A stretch of DNA of 64,000 nucleotides, from positions 62,001-126,000 of the forward strand of contig OX638326.1 of NCBI GenBank assembly GCA_951812775.1. The letters are read 5' to 3'. This DNA comes from an uncultured Alphaproteobacteria bacterium (lineage in GTDB: Bacteria; Pseudomonadota; Alphaproteobacteria; MPNO01; UBA2964). Shown here one piece after another: positions 54,827 through 63,694 of the stretch. The notes below the pieces were generated by a model, which did no database searches, was not told the origin of the DNA, and saw only the letters and a program-made list of their open reading frames with translations. How positions within the stretch are numbered: position 1 is the stretch's first letter; every line of letters begins with the position of its first letter. A program made the position numbers and the translations under genes.

Positions 54827-55533
54827 GCTGCGGCCTTCTTCTCCTTGGCGTGCAGATGATCTGTAACCTCACCGAGGATCGATACAGCAATTTCTGCAGG
54901 CGAGATGGCACCAATATTAAGACCAACGGGTCCATTGATCCGGCTTATTTCGGATTCTGTGAAGCCTTCGTTCTTGAGCCTTTCAACACGTCCCGCATGG
55001 GTGCCTCGGCTCCCCAGCGAACCGATGTAAAATGCTTCTGATCGAATGGCTACACCAAGTGCCGAATCATCAAGTTTGGGATCATGTGTGAGTGTTACAA
55101 CGGCGGTGCGACGATCAATATCCAGTTCGCGCAAGCCATCATCGGGCCACTCATGATTAAGGGATATACCGGGAAATCTTTCTGGCGATGCAAAGGATTG
55201 ACGGGGATCGACGACGGTGACATCATACCCAATGGCACTGGCCATTCGTGACAAAGGCTGAGCGATATGGACGGCCCCCACGATGAGCATCCGAAGCGGC
55301 GGATTAAATGTTTGAAAATAAATCTCGCCAACGTCCAGTTTAACAGTGCCGGTTTTGTCATCCTGTATGGCGCGTCGCGCCGCCTCTAAAACACCGGGTT
55401 TGTCTGCCAGGGCGCCAGCAGCTTTATCGTAGTAAATAAGGGCCTGATCACCGGTGGCCAACTCAGTGGCGAGCGCTACAGGTGTTTTGGCTTCCTGATC
55501 CTGCAGGATTTGATCCAGCATCGCTGTTTTCAT
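54823..55533 (-). CDS. XdhC family protein, Rossmann (XdhC_C) domain
   Basis: This 236-residue accessory protein of molybdenum hydroxylases delivers or sulfurates the molybdenum cofactor. A divergent N-terminus is followed by the Rossmann fold (MLIVGAVHIAQPLSRMASAIGYDVTVVDPR with HDPKLDDSAL) and the XdhC end LGSRGTHAGRVERL and NGPVGLNIGAISPAEIAVSI. The start at 55,533 overlaps the stop of the CoxI-domain gene, so the two halves of a classical XdhC are encoded separately. Confidence 0.85.
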   Translation of the reverse strand: MKTAMLDQILQDQEAKTPVALATELATGDQALIYYDKAAGALADKPGVLEAARRAIQDDKTGTVKLDVGEIYFQTFNPPLRMLIVGAVHIAQPLSRMASAIGYDVTVVDPRQSFASPERFPGISLNHEWPDDGLRELDIDRRTAVVTLTHDPKLDDSALGVAIRSEAFYIGSLGSRGTHAGRVERLKNEGFTESEISRINGPVGLNIGAISPAEIAVSILGEVTDHLHAKEKKAAA

Positions 55534-55877
55534 TCTTGTACAGCCTCCACAAAAACTTTGACCTGGCCGCCACAGGCGAGACCAACTTCCCATGCAAGTT
55601 CATCAGTGACGCCATATTCGAGCACTTTTGTCTCACCAGATTCCATCACGGCGAGTGCCTCGGTGACGACGGCACCTTCAATGCAACCACCAGATACTGA
55701 TCCTACGAATGTACTATCTTCCGCTACGGCAAGTTGACTGCCTGGAGGGCGCGGGGATGAACCCCAGCTACTGACGACAGTTGCCAGCGCCACTTTTTTA
55801 CCCGATTGCAACCAGTTTGCGGCGACCTGCAGGACGTCATCGTCCTGGGAGCCTTGGTTTACATCGCTTGTAGCCAT
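55530..55877 (-). CDS. XdhC/CoxI N-terminal domain protein
   Basis: This 115-residue stand-alone XdhC_CoxI domain has VALATVVSSWGSSPRPPGSQLAV, then VGSVSGGCIEGAVV and GLACGGQVKVF, the conserved Cys positions of the family. It works with the Rossmann-domain XdhC that follows. Its start lies inside the end of the coxE-like gene (19-base overlap), indicating tight coupling. Confidence 0.86.
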   Translation of the reverse strand: MATSDVNQGSQDDDVLQVAANWLQSGKKVALATVVSSWGSSPRPPGSQLAVAEDSTFVGSVSGGCIEGAVVTEALAVMESGETKVLEYGVTDELAWEVGLACGGQVKVFVEAVQE

Positions 55878-57121
55878 TCTGTAATTCCTTCTTTGCGCCT
55901 TACGAGCTGACTGTTTAAAGCTTCAATCAGCTCTGTCAGACTCTCAAGATTGTGTACCGGACGGAATTCGTCAACATGTGGCAGTATAGCGCGAATTCCC
56001 TGCGATTTTGGCTCAAACCCCTCAAAACGCAATAGAGGGTTTACCCAGATCAGACGTCTGCAGGATTTGTGCAATCTTTCCATTTCAATTGCCAAGCCGC
56101 GCCCGGCATCGCGATCTAGTCCATCGGAGATCAGAAGCATCACGGCCCCCTGGCCGAGGACGCGGCGCGACCAGAATTGATTGAAATCCTTGAGACAGTC
56201 GCCTATGCGCGTACCGCCGGACCAGTCTTCCACAGAATCCGTGCATTTCATCAATGCGATATCGATGTCCTTATTGCGTAAATGGCGCGTCACGTTCGTT
56301 AGTCGTGTACCAAAAAGAAAGGTCGATACTCGATCCCGATCATTGGTAATGGCATGCATGAAATGAAGGAGCATTCTTGTGTAGCGCCCCATGGACCCGG
56401 AAATATCGCAAAGGATCACCAAAGGCGGCGTCCGTTTGCGTCTTGTACGGTACTGCAATGGAATTACCGAACCGCCGGAACGCATTGCTGCCCGTAGAGT
56501 AGATCGCATATCAATCTTGTCGAGTCGGTGACTTGCCTGAAAGCGCCGGGTTTTGACGTTTTGGATGGTTAGGCGCATTCGAGAAATGGCGGCTTTTGCC
56601 TGAGCAATCTCGTCGGCCGACATATCTTCGAAGTCCATTTTCTGCAGCAGTTCATTTGCAGAGGCGGTTAAAGTTGCCTCGACTTCGAGTTCCGGTTCTT
56701 TTTCTTCCTGATCTTCGTTGCCTTCGTCGTTTCCCGGACTCATTGCTTCTGCGATCCGACGACTGGGCGGTTCCGGTTCGGGACCATCTTCCTCTGCCGG
56801 TCCTTGTGGCATCAAAAGACCGAGCATTCGCTCTAGAAGTCGTGGATCACGCCAGAAAATATGAAAGGCTTGATCAAATGTTTCATGTTGATCGCGTCGA
56901 TTTACAAACACGGCGTGTAAAGCCCAATAGAAATCACGGCGATTTGTGACACTAACGGTCTGGACAGCGCTAACCGCATCGAGAATTTTCTCGGGACCGA
57001 CGGGCATTCCGGCACTGCGAAGCACGCGGCCAAAATGCATGATGTTGGTAACGAGTTTATTGCCCTCGAGCTGTTCGAGAAGCGCGAGTCCCGGCGTTGT
57101 GCCGTTTCCCGTTTCCGTCAT
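55859..57121 (-). CDS. coxE: CoxE-like von Willebrand A domain protein
   Basis: This 420-residue protein has a charged middle (GNDEGNEDQEEKEPELEVE) and a C-terminal VWA domain. The metal-ion adhesion motif reads LCDISGSMGRYTRMLL (DxSxS), followed by GGTRIGDCLKDF and SDGLDRDAGRGLA. CoxE partners with the CoxD AAA+ ATPase in maturing the CuMo centre of carbon monoxide dehydrogenase, and in related roles for other hydroxylases. It begins six bases after coxD. Confidence 0.86.
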   Translation of the reverse strand: MTETGNGTTPGLALLEQLEGNKLVTNIMHFGRVLRSAGMPVGPEKILDAVSAVQTVSVTNRRDFYWALHAVFVNRRDQHETFDQAFHIFWRDPRLLERMLGLLMPQGPAEEDGPEPEPPSRRIAEAMSPGNDEGNEDQEEKEPELEVEATLTASANELLQKMDFEDMSADEIAQAKAAISRMRLTIQNVKTRRFQASHRLDKIDMRSTLRAAMRSGGSVIPLQYRTRRKRTPPLVILCDISGSMGRYTRMLLHFMHAITNDRDRVSTFLFGTRLTNVTRHLRNKDIDIALMKCTDSVEDWSGGTRIGDCLKDFNQFWSRRVLGQGAVMLLISDGLDRDAGRGLAIEMERLHKSCRRLIWVNPLLRFEGFEPKSQGIRAILPHVDEFRPVHNLESLTELIEALNSQLVRRKEGITEWLQAM

Positions 57122-57127
57122 GAGCGG

Positions 57128-58048
57128 CTACTGCCGTGCGGCCAGGTCTGCTTTAACCTGGTTAAGTAAATTGGCTGCTTCGCTGCCTTTGATCTTTTCA
57201 ATATCGTCCTGATATTTAAGTAAGGTGCCGAGGGTATCGTTAACAGTCTCTGGATCGAGATCGATTTTATCGAGCTGGACCAGGGCATTAGTCCAGTCGA
57301 TGGTTTCGGCAACACCGGGCAACTTAAACAAATCCATCGAACGAAGGCGTTGAACTAAAGCGACGACCTGATTGGAAAGTTCCGCTGCTGCTTCGGGTAC
57401 TTTTACACCTAAAATTTCGAGTTCCCGTTGAGCGTCGGGGTAATCGACCCAGTAATAAAAGCAGCGACGCTTGATGGCGTCATGGATCTCGCGCGTCCGG
57501 TTCGAGGTGATGATGACGACAGGCGGTTTTTCCGCCGTTACCGTTCCTATTTCGGGAATGGTGACCTGAAAATCAGACAGGACTTCTAACAGGAAGGCTT
57601 CGAAGGGTTCGTCAGTGCGGTCCAGCTCATCAATAAGCAGAACCGGTGGGAGTCCTGTGGAATCGGCCTCCAGTGCTTGCAGGAGAGGACGCCTGATCAA
57701 AAATTCTTCGGAGAAGATATCACTTTCAATTTGATCCCGGTCTCGATCACCGGCGGCCTCCGAGATACGAATATCGATCATTTGCCGGGAGTAGTTCCAC
57801 TCATATACAGCGGAGGACACATCCAGCCCTTCATAACATTGCAGGCGGATCAAGCGGCGCCCCAATGTATCTGACAGGACTTTGGCAATCTCGGTTTTGC
57901 CGACGCCGGCTTCGCCCTCTAAAAACAACGGGCGTCCAAGTTTCAGGGAGAGGAACAATGCCGTGGCCAAAGAACGGTCGGCGACATATTTGCCTTCAGA
58001 CAAAACATCCAGAGTGGCTTCAATTGAATCGGGTAGGGGCGCGCTCAT
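57128..58048 (-). CDS. coxD: CoxD-like MoxR AAA+ ATPase
   Basis: This 306-residue MoxR-type ATPase has Walker A EGEAGVGKTEIAKVL, Walker B PVLLIDELDRTDEPFEAFLLE and the sensor segment VIITSNRTREIHDAIKRRCFYYW. Together with CoxE it forms the chaperone that assembles the Mo-enzyme active site. A hairpin terminator separates it from coxM, so coxD-coxE-xdhC-moeA probably start from their own promoter at 58,049-58,078 or by read-through. Confidence 0.88.
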   Translation of the reverse strand: MSAPLPDSIEATLDVLSEGKYVADRSLATALFLSLKLGRPLFLEGEAGVGKTEIAKVLSDTLGRRLIRLQCYEGLDVSSAVYEWNYSRQMIDIRISEAAGDRDRDQIESDIFSEEFLIRRPLLQALEADSTGLPPVLLIDELDRTDEPFEAFLLEVLSDFQVTIPEIGTVTAEKPPVVIITSNRTREIHDAIKRRCFYYWVDYPDAQRELEILGVKVPEAAAELSNQVVALVQRLRSMDLFKLPGVAETIDWTNALVQLDKIDLDPETVNDTLGTLLKYQDDIEKIKGSEAANLLNQVKADLAARQ

Positions 58049-58078
58049 TGCTAAATCTCAGTTGACCCTAATAAAACC

Positions 58079-58102
58079 GGGAGGCCAGTTTCCCGGCCTC
58101 CC
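58079..58102 (-). terminator. Hairpin terminator downstream of coxM
   Basis: The perfect 8-bp stem GGGAGGCC / GGCCTCCC with an eight-base loop is followed, on the minus strand, by GGTTTTATTAG. It lies between the coxM stop and the coxD start, dividing the cox locus into two transcripts. Confidence 0.6.
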
Positions 58103-58159
58103 TGAATTTGTTTCTGCTAGAAATTCTCTTTCCGAGAGTTTCTTGCGAAAATATTCTTT

Positions 58160-58957
58160 TTAGGCAATTGCTTCAGCAACAGCCCGCTTTGCCATAACCG
58201 TGACGAGATGCGCACGATATTCGGAACTTGCGTGAATATCACTGTTAAGATCGCCATCAGGAATCTTGATATCTGCAACTGCATCAGGCGTGAAGCTGGA
58301 GGCAAGTGCTGCTTCCATTTCGGGAACCCGGAAGGCACAGGCACCGGCACCGGTAACACCGACCCGAATATCTGATCCTTTTTGTGAAACCATGACGCCG
58401 ACAATGCAGTAGCGCGACGCGGGATTTGGGAACTTCATATAACCCGCGCGATCTGGAACGGGATAGGTGACTTTAGTGATGATTTCTCCTTCTTCGAGTG
58501 CCGTTTCGAAGAGGTCGAGGAAAAAGTCATCAGCAGCAATTTCACGCTTGTTGGTCTGAATGGTTGCACCCAAGCCAACAACGGAACCAGGATAGTCAGC
58601 CGCTGGATCATTGTTTGCGATAGAGCCACCGATTGTGCCGCGGTTGCGGACCATCGGGTCTCCGATACCGCCGGCGAGTTTAGCGAGGGCCGGGATCGCA
58701 CCCTGTACATCAGCGCTGGCTGCGACTGCCGCGTGGCGAGTCATGGCCTTGATGCTGACGGTATCACCGGAAACATCAATCCCTGCCATATCCGGGACCT
58801 GAGCCAGATCGATAACATTGGAAGGGCGAGCGAGGCGTTGTTTAAGTGTAGGCAGTAGAGTCATGCCGCCAGACATGTACTTGCCTTCTTCCGCTGCTCC
58901 GAATTGAGATGCTGCATCGTCTACTGAGGATGCTTTGCTGTACGTGAATTCATACAT
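58160..58957 (-). CDS. coxM: Molybdenum hydroxylase FAD-binding medium subunit (CoxM-like)
   Basis: This 265-residue FAD subunit starts MYEFTYSKASSVDDAAS. The FAD motifs are YMSGGMTLLPTLKQRLARP and the second block AGGIGDPMVRNRGTIGGSIANNDPAADYP. It carries electrons from the iron-sulfur subunit to the quinone or cytochrome acceptor. coxS lies 68 bases upstream. The catalytic large subunit that normally sits beside it is absent. Confidence 0.88.
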   Translation of the reverse strand: MYEFTYSKASSVDDAASQFGAAEEGKYMSGGMTLLPTLKQRLARPSNVIDLAQVPDMAGIDVSGDTVSIKAMTRHAAVAASADVQGAIPALAKLAGGIGDPMVRNRGTIGGSIANNDPAADYPGSVVGLGATIQTNKREIAADDFFLDLFETALEEGEIITKVTYPVPDRAGYMKFPNPASRYCIVGVMVSQKGSDIRVGVTGAGACAFRVPEMEAALASSFTPDAVADIKIPDGDLNSDIHASSEYRAHLVTVMAKRAVAEAIA

Positions 58958-59025
58958 CTTTTGTGGTCTCCGCTTACGCCTGACGGCGCTTTGATATCAA
59001 AATCCCCAAACCTCTCGAGATCACG

Positions 59026-59502
59026 CTATTTATTCATGATCTCTGAGGCAGCAAGCACGGCTTTGACGATGTTGTGATAACCCGTGCAACGACAGATATT
59101 GCCCTCAAGCTCGTGGCGAACTGTTTTTTCGTCGAGCTTTTCACCCTTGTGGCGGTCGACGATGCCAATTGCGCTCATCACCATTCCGGGGGTGCAGAAG
59201 CCACACTGAAGAGCGTGATTTTCGCGGAAAGCTGCCTGCATGGGGTGGAGTTCGCCGTCCTTGGCCAAACCTTCGATGGTGGTAACTTCACAGCCATCCG
59301 CCTGTACGGCCAGCATTGTACATGACTTCATCGGAATGCCGTCAATATGAACTGTGCAACAACCACATTGTGTTGTGTCGCAACCGACATGGGTTCCGGT
59401 AAGGCCAAGATGTTCGCGGATATATTGCACCAGTAAAGTGCGATCCTCGACATCGCCTTCGACGGACTTTCCATTGATCGTGAATGAGAACTTAACCGAC
59501 AT
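59026..59502 (-). CDS. coxS: (2Fe-2S) small subunit of molybdenum hydroxylase (CoxS-like)
   Basis: This 158-residue protein holds both clusters of the family. The plant-ferredoxin-type cluster is in [22 protein letters not shown]. The alpha-helical cluster is in [16 protein letters not shown] and [16 protein letters not shown]. All eight Cys are present. It forms, with CoxM and a large subunit, the xanthine-oxidase-type heterotrimer. ATG is at 59,502. Confidence 0.92.
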   Translation of the reverse strand: MSVKFSFTINGKSVEGDVEDRTLLVQYIREHLGLTGTHVGCDTTQCGCCTVHIDGIPMKSCTMLAVQADGCEVTTIEGLAKDGELHPMQAAFRENHALQCGFCTPGMVMSAIGIVDRHKGEKLDEKTVRHELEGNICRCTGYHNIVKAVLAASEIMNK

Positions 59503-59687
59503 CAGATCCTTCCTCGATACAGGGTCAACGTGCCCTGAAAAAACTATTTAGCAGCCTTTGGTGGAACTCAAGCAACAGGGCTTGTTCCAGTAATCCTGAG
59601 GCCTCCCAGAACTCAAAGTATGACGCGGAATACCCCGTGGTCAACCCGCGTCACACGATAGATTTTGTTCCTGATGATTTATCAGAA

Positions 59688-60293
59688 TTAGTTGAGAATT
59701 ACCAATACGACGACGACAACAGCAATTAAGCCAGCGATCCATACGACGGGGCTGATTCCGCCTGATGTCTCCTGTGTTTCCGCGGGAGTCGCAGTTGCTT
59801 CAGCGGTTTCCGTTGCATCCTTTGCCGAAGAGGTATCTTCAGCTGCATCGAGTGTTTCACCGACTTCTTCAGCAAATTTACCGAAAAACTGGCCAGCCAT
59901 CTTTTTTGCTGTTGAGTCGATCAGTCGAGACCCGATTTGCGCTAATTTCCCGCCAACCTGGGCAGTTGCCGTATAGGTGAGCACCGTTTCGTTTCCGTCC
60001 GCCTCAAGTTTGACTTCGGCCCCGCCTTTGGCGAATCCAGCGACGCCACCCTGGCCTTCACCGGTAATTTTATAGCCTTCAGGTGGATTGATGTCGGAGA
60101 GGGTGACTTTCCCCGTGAATTTTGCCGAAACAGGACCCACTTTAGTGGAAACCTTAGCGGAGAGTTCGGTATCGGAGTCCTTGTTGAGCTCTTCGCAACC
60201 AGGAATACAGGTTTTAAGAATCTCGGGGTCGTTCAGGGATTCCCAGACTTTTTCTCTTGGTGCTGGAATCCGGTATTCGCCGGTCATATCCAT
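59688..60293 (-). CDS. coxG: CoxG-like SRPBCC protein, membrane-anchored
   Basis: This 201-residue protein has an SRPBCC (CoxG) domain, starting MDMTGEYRIPAPREKVWESLNDPEILKTCIPGCEEL and including DINPPEGYKITGEGQGGVAGFAKG. An acidic, Thr/Ala-rich linker follows (TETAEATATPAETQETSG), then one C-terminal helix (VVWIAGLIAVVVVVLVIL). In Oligotropha CoxG helps anchor the CO dehydrogenase to the membrane. It is first in the locus, 185 bases before coxS. Confidence 0.88.
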   Translation of the reverse strand: MDMTGEYRIPAPREKVWESLNDPEILKTCIPGCEELNKDSDTELSAKVSTKVGPVSAKFTGKVTLSDINPPEGYKITGEGQGGVAGFAKGGAEVKLEADGNETVLTYTATAQVGGKLAQIGSRLIDSTAKKMAGQFFGKFAEEVGETLDAAEDTSSAKDATETAEATATPAETQETSGGISPVVWIAGLIAVVVVVLVILN

Positions 60294-60454
60294 GTTTTAT
60301 TCTCCGTCTAAAACAAGTCGAAATCTGCCAGTTTTGGCATTTGCCGAAACCTAGTCCTTTGTACCGGTTCTAACAACCCTGCGGCGGCTAAAACCTATAT
60401 TAACCGGCTATTGAGGAAATTTGCGCATAACAAAGAAAAAGTAGGGAAGGGTAT

Positions 60455-60979
60455 ATGCAGCCAGCCGTTAAAAGCAGTTTTGATGTCGCCATCTGGTTTC
60501 TGGACCGGGCACGCGCCGAAGACAGCTATCTACAACCTCGAAAACTCCAATATATATTGTTCTTTGCACAGGGACATTACGCTGGGGCCTGGCAGGGAAG
60601 ACGTCTCATGCCATCCGTCTTTGTCATTGATGAAGTGGCGCCGCTCGATCCAAACCTTTATCGTGCTTTTGAAAACGGCCGTCCCAAAGTTTCTGAAACC
60701 CAGATGGAAGAAGATATCCTGGTGTTTCTGGATGCCATCTGGCGACGTTATAAAGACGATGACCCGTTGAAAATGGATCGCTTGATCAGCCGCTATGGCA
60801 ATGGTGAGGACTCTGTTGAAAAACGGGACGGGACGGAAATTCCTGTTTCATCCATGATGAGGATGTTTGCGCGGGATTCTGAGAAGACGGAGACCGGTCC
60901 CAAGATGTTGCGATCGGCGACAGGCAAAGCCGTAAAGGTAACTCCCTGGAAACCGCCGGTGAAAGTTTCCTCCGACTAA
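60455..60979 (+). CDS. Panacea-domain (DUF4065/SocA-like) protein
   Basis: This 174-residue protein starts MQPAVKSSFDVAIWFLDRAR and continues YLQPRKLQYILFFAQGHYAGAWQGRRLMPSVFV, the Panacea (DUF4065/GepA-like) signature used as an antitoxin in several toxin-antitoxin systems. A C-terminal basic tail (KAVKVTPWKPPVKVSSD) follows. No toxin-like gene is adjacent. Chromosomal relatives in alphaproteobacteria are often solitary, so a housekeeping or regulatory role is as likely as an antitoxin role. Confidence 0.72.
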   Translation: MQPAVKSSFDVAIWFLDRARAEDSYLQPRKLQYILFFAQGHYAGAWQGRRLMPSVFVIDEVAPLDPNLYRAFENGRPKVSETQMEEDILVFLDAIWRRYKDDDPLKMDRLISRYGNGEDSVEKRDGTEIPVSSMMRMFARDSEKTETGPKMLRSATGKAVKVTPWKPPVKVSSD

Positions 60980-61055
60980 ATCAATTTTGAACATAGCGTG
61001 TTCCACCAGAAAATGGTGAACTCTCGGGTATCAGTTATTTTGGGAGGTTTGAGGC

Positions 61056-62009
61056 ATGTCAGAACGCACAGTTTATCTTAGCGGCGAGTTTGTTCCTGAA
61101 AGTGATGCAAAAGTCTCCATCTTTGATCGGGGTTTTACGTCAGGCGATGGAATTTATGAGGCAACGCGAACCTTTAGACACAAGCTGTTTCGTTTGGATG
61201 AACACATAGATCGACTCTTTAACTCCCTTGCCTATGTCAGGATCGATTGCGGTTTGTCGCGCGATGAAATGACAGAGCGTTCTCAAGAGGTGGTGAGCAG
61301 AAATCTGCACCTGTTAGATGAAGATGATGATTACGCTCTTTGGCACGTGATCAGTCGTGGTATGCGGTTGCCCGGTACCATGACGATGACCGGAGCGACA
61401 GTAGCAATCTTTGCCCAACCGGTTGATTTTACGCGGTATGCACGGAGTTACATCAAGGGTGTGCCGCTTATAACACCGGCAACTCGGCGGATACCGCCGC
61501 AGAGCCTGGACCCGAAAGCTAAAATCACGAATAAGATGAACCACAATATTGCGATGTTTGAGGCGCAACAAGCAGATCCAAATGCTATTCCGTTGATGTT
61601 GGATCTCGATGGCAATATTTGTGAAACAGATACCGCCAATGTGTTCTTCATTTCCAAGGGTCGACTCTGCACACCGAAATCCCGGACCGTTTTGGGTGGT
61701 ATTACGCGCATGGTCCTGTTCGAGCTGGCTGAAAAACTCGGTATCGGAGTGGTCGAAGACGATTTTACGCCATTTGATATGTATGCCGCAGAAGAAGCCT
61801 TTATCAGTGGCACTAGCGGGACGGTGGTGCCGGTCAACAGCCTCAATGGCACAAAAATTGGCGGCGCATTGCCGGGCGAGGTGTCATTGCGTTTGATTAA
61901 GGCCTGGAATGAAATGATTGGCATGGATTGCGTTGCCCAATCCATCCGTCATCTGGGTGACAACGAATCCAAAGAGTTGCTTTCAGCCTGGGACAAGCGT
62001 CAAAGCTAG
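61056..62009 (+). CDS. Class IV aminotransferase (branched-chain/D-amino acid type)
   Basis: This 317-residue PLP enzyme of fold type IV starts VYLSGEFVPESDAKVSIFDRGF and has GIYEATRTFRHKLFRLDEHIDRL. The cofactor Lys is in AKITNKMNHNIAMFEAQQ, with DGNICETDTANVFFISKG and AAEEAFISGTSGTVVPV following. It resembles IlvE/DAT relatives found in many alphaproteobacteria. Whether it acts on branched-chain or other amines cannot be said. ATG 61,056 lies behind GGGAGG. It converges on the MrpD-like gene, sharing the CTAG of both stops. Confidence 0.82.
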   Translation: MSERTVYLSGEFVPESDAKVSIFDRGFTSGDGIYEATRTFRHKLFRLDEHIDRLFNSLAYVRIDCGLSRDEMTERSQEVVSRNLHLLDEDDDYALWHVISRGMRLPGTMTMTGATVAIFAQPVDFTRYARSYIKGVPLITPATRRIPPQSLDPKAKITNKMNHNIAMFEAQQADPNAIPLMLDLDGNICETDTANVFFISKGRLCTPKSRTVLGGITRMVLFELAEKLGIGVVEDDFTPFDMYAAEEAFISGTSGTVVPVNSLNGTKIGGALPGEVSLRLIKAWNEMIGMDCVAQSIRHLGDNESKELLSAWDKRQS

Positions 62010-63694
62010 ATAAAATAGAAAACCATATATAGGGCCAATAGGACGGCAACCCAAAGAACGGTTGATCCGGTTGGCCACGTCCTGGCAAGAAGACCTTCCG
62101 GTCCATGATGGCGGAAAACCCCGGCGATAAATCCTTCCACCCGATTGAGAAATGCGGTCCGAACAAGTCGGTCGGCGGGAACGAAGACAGCCCCCAGCTT
62201 TTTGATAAGTCCGGGGAGCATACGTCGGTAGGTCCAATCGAAATCGAGATTTATGGAATTTAGCTGGCTAGGATACAGCCCTGTTTTTAACAGATAGATA
62301 AATGCAAGTGCGGCGAAAAGGATGAGCTGTATTTGCGTGATTACATGCGTCGCCGTGTAAGGCACGTAATCTATCTGGAAGGGCAAGATCGCATAGAGCG
62401 AAGTTGGGTAGACACTGATCGCGATACAAAGGAATGCCGTAAGGCCCATCGCGATGAGCATATTGACTGGTGCTTCTTCGCATTTCATTCCTGAATCATA
62501 TTTGAAGAAGGCGACGTAGGGTATTTTAAATCCGGAATGGTGCATGGCGCCGACCGAGGCCAACAACAAAATAAGCCAGACAACCCAGTGCTCCGCATCA
62601 GCAGCGGCGGTAATGATAAGCGATTTTGAAACAAAGCCGATGAAAAGAGGGAAGGCGCTAATAGAGGCGGCGCCGATTACACAGAACGCGGAAGTGAAAG
62701 GCATACTCTTGTAAAGACCGCCGAGATCTGAGCCGTTGATTGTCCCCGTGCGATAAAGCACAGCGCCCATCGACATAAACAGAAGCCCTTTGTAAAGGAC
62801 GCTTGAGAATGCATGGGCGGCTGTTCCGTTCAGGGCGAGTTCGGTACCAATTCCGACACCAACAACCATGAAACCCAGCTGACTATTAAGGCTGTAGGCA
62901 AGTACGCGTCGCAAATTGTTTTCCGCGATGGCGTAGAAAATAGGGAAGATGGCCATTGCTGCGCCGATCCAGATGAGAATGTCGGTGCCTGGAAAACCGC
63001 GTGCTAGTGCGTAAATGGCTAGTTTCGTCGTAAAGGCGGATAAAAATACTGTGCCGGTGACTGTTGCCTCAGGGTAGGAATCCTGGAGCCAGTTATGCAT
63101 CAACGGGAAGGCCGCCTTGATACCAAAGGCGAGGAATATCATGACCGGGCCGGGTCCGGTCAGGTCCATCTTTGCGAATTCAAGTGATCCCGCTGTCTTG
63201 AATTGTAGGATCGCACCGGCGAGCAGAAGAACACCGGAACCGATCTGAATGATCAGATAGCGCATACCTGTTTTGTAAGCACTTTCGGTCTTACTCGACC
63301 AAATCAGAAAGACGGAGGCAATTGCTGTGCCTTCCCAATATACGAACAGGGTGATGAGATCGCTGGCGAAGGCGCCACCAATTGCCGCGCCAGGATAAAT
63401 TAATCCGGCCATTTGTTGGACCGGATCCTTCATATGGAAAGCAAAAATAATGCTGATCGCGGCGGCTATGTGAAAGATATAGCCAAAGAGCAAACTCAGC
63501 CCATCTACTCTTACCGGGGATAGCGTGTATCCAAAGATATCAAAGGCGAAATGAATGCCTTCCGGGAGGACCAGAAGTCCCCAGAAACCCAGTACCGGCA
63601 GCGCCAGCATATACGCGTTGCGGACGACCCTTGGCAGCAGTGGGACGAGTATGGCGCCAATGATTAAAAGAAGACCCGGCGGAAACTCAATCAT
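62006..63694 (-). CDS. MrpD/NuoM-like proton-conducting membrane subunit
   Basis: This 562-residue protein with about 14 membrane helices is homologous to antiporter-type subunits of complex I and Mrp antiporters. Key residues are visible: the helix-5 Glu in ITLFVYWEGTAIASVF, Lys in FGIKAAFPLMHNWLQDSYPEA and HAFSSVLYKGLLFMSMGA. The C-terminal extension (NSINLDFDWTYRRMLPGLIKKLG ... FRHHGPEGLLARTW) matches NuoL/MrpD relatives in alphaproteobacterial multisubunit Na+/H+ antiporter clusters. The rest of the cluster presumably lies beyond the window end. Confidence 0.8.
   Translation of the reverse strand: MIEFPPGLLLIIGAILVPLLPRVVRNAYMLALPVLGFWGLLVLPEGIHFAFDIFGYTLSPVRVDGLSLLFGYIFHIAAAISIIFAFHMKDPVQQMAGLIYPGAAIGGAFASDLITLFVYWEGTAIASVFLIWSSKTESAYKTGMRYLIIQIGSGVLLLAGAILQFKTAGSLEFAKMDLTGPGPVMIFLAFGIKAAFPLMHNWLQDSYPEATVTGTVFLSAFTTKLAIYALARGFPGTDILIWIGAAMAIFPIFYAIAENNLRRVLAYSLNSQLGFMVVGVGIGTELALNGTAAHAFSSVLYKGLLFMSMGAVLYRTGTINGSDLGGLYKSMPFTSAFCVIGAASISAFPLFIGFVSKSLIITAAADAEHWVVWLILLLASVGAMHHSGFKIPYVAFFKYDSGMKCEEAPVNMLIAMGLTAFLCIAISVYPTSLYAILPFQIDYVPYTATHVITQIQLILFAALAFIYLLKTGLYPSQLNSINLDFDWTYRRMLPGLIKKLGAVFVPADRLVRTAFLNRVEGFIAGVFRHHGPEGLLARTWPTGSTVLWVAVLLALYMVFYFI

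Noticed and set aside
60455..60979. Toxin-antitoxin pair with the following aminotransferase
   Set aside because: The neighbouring gene is a normal class IV aminotransferase with its own ribosome site. No toxin fold is present.
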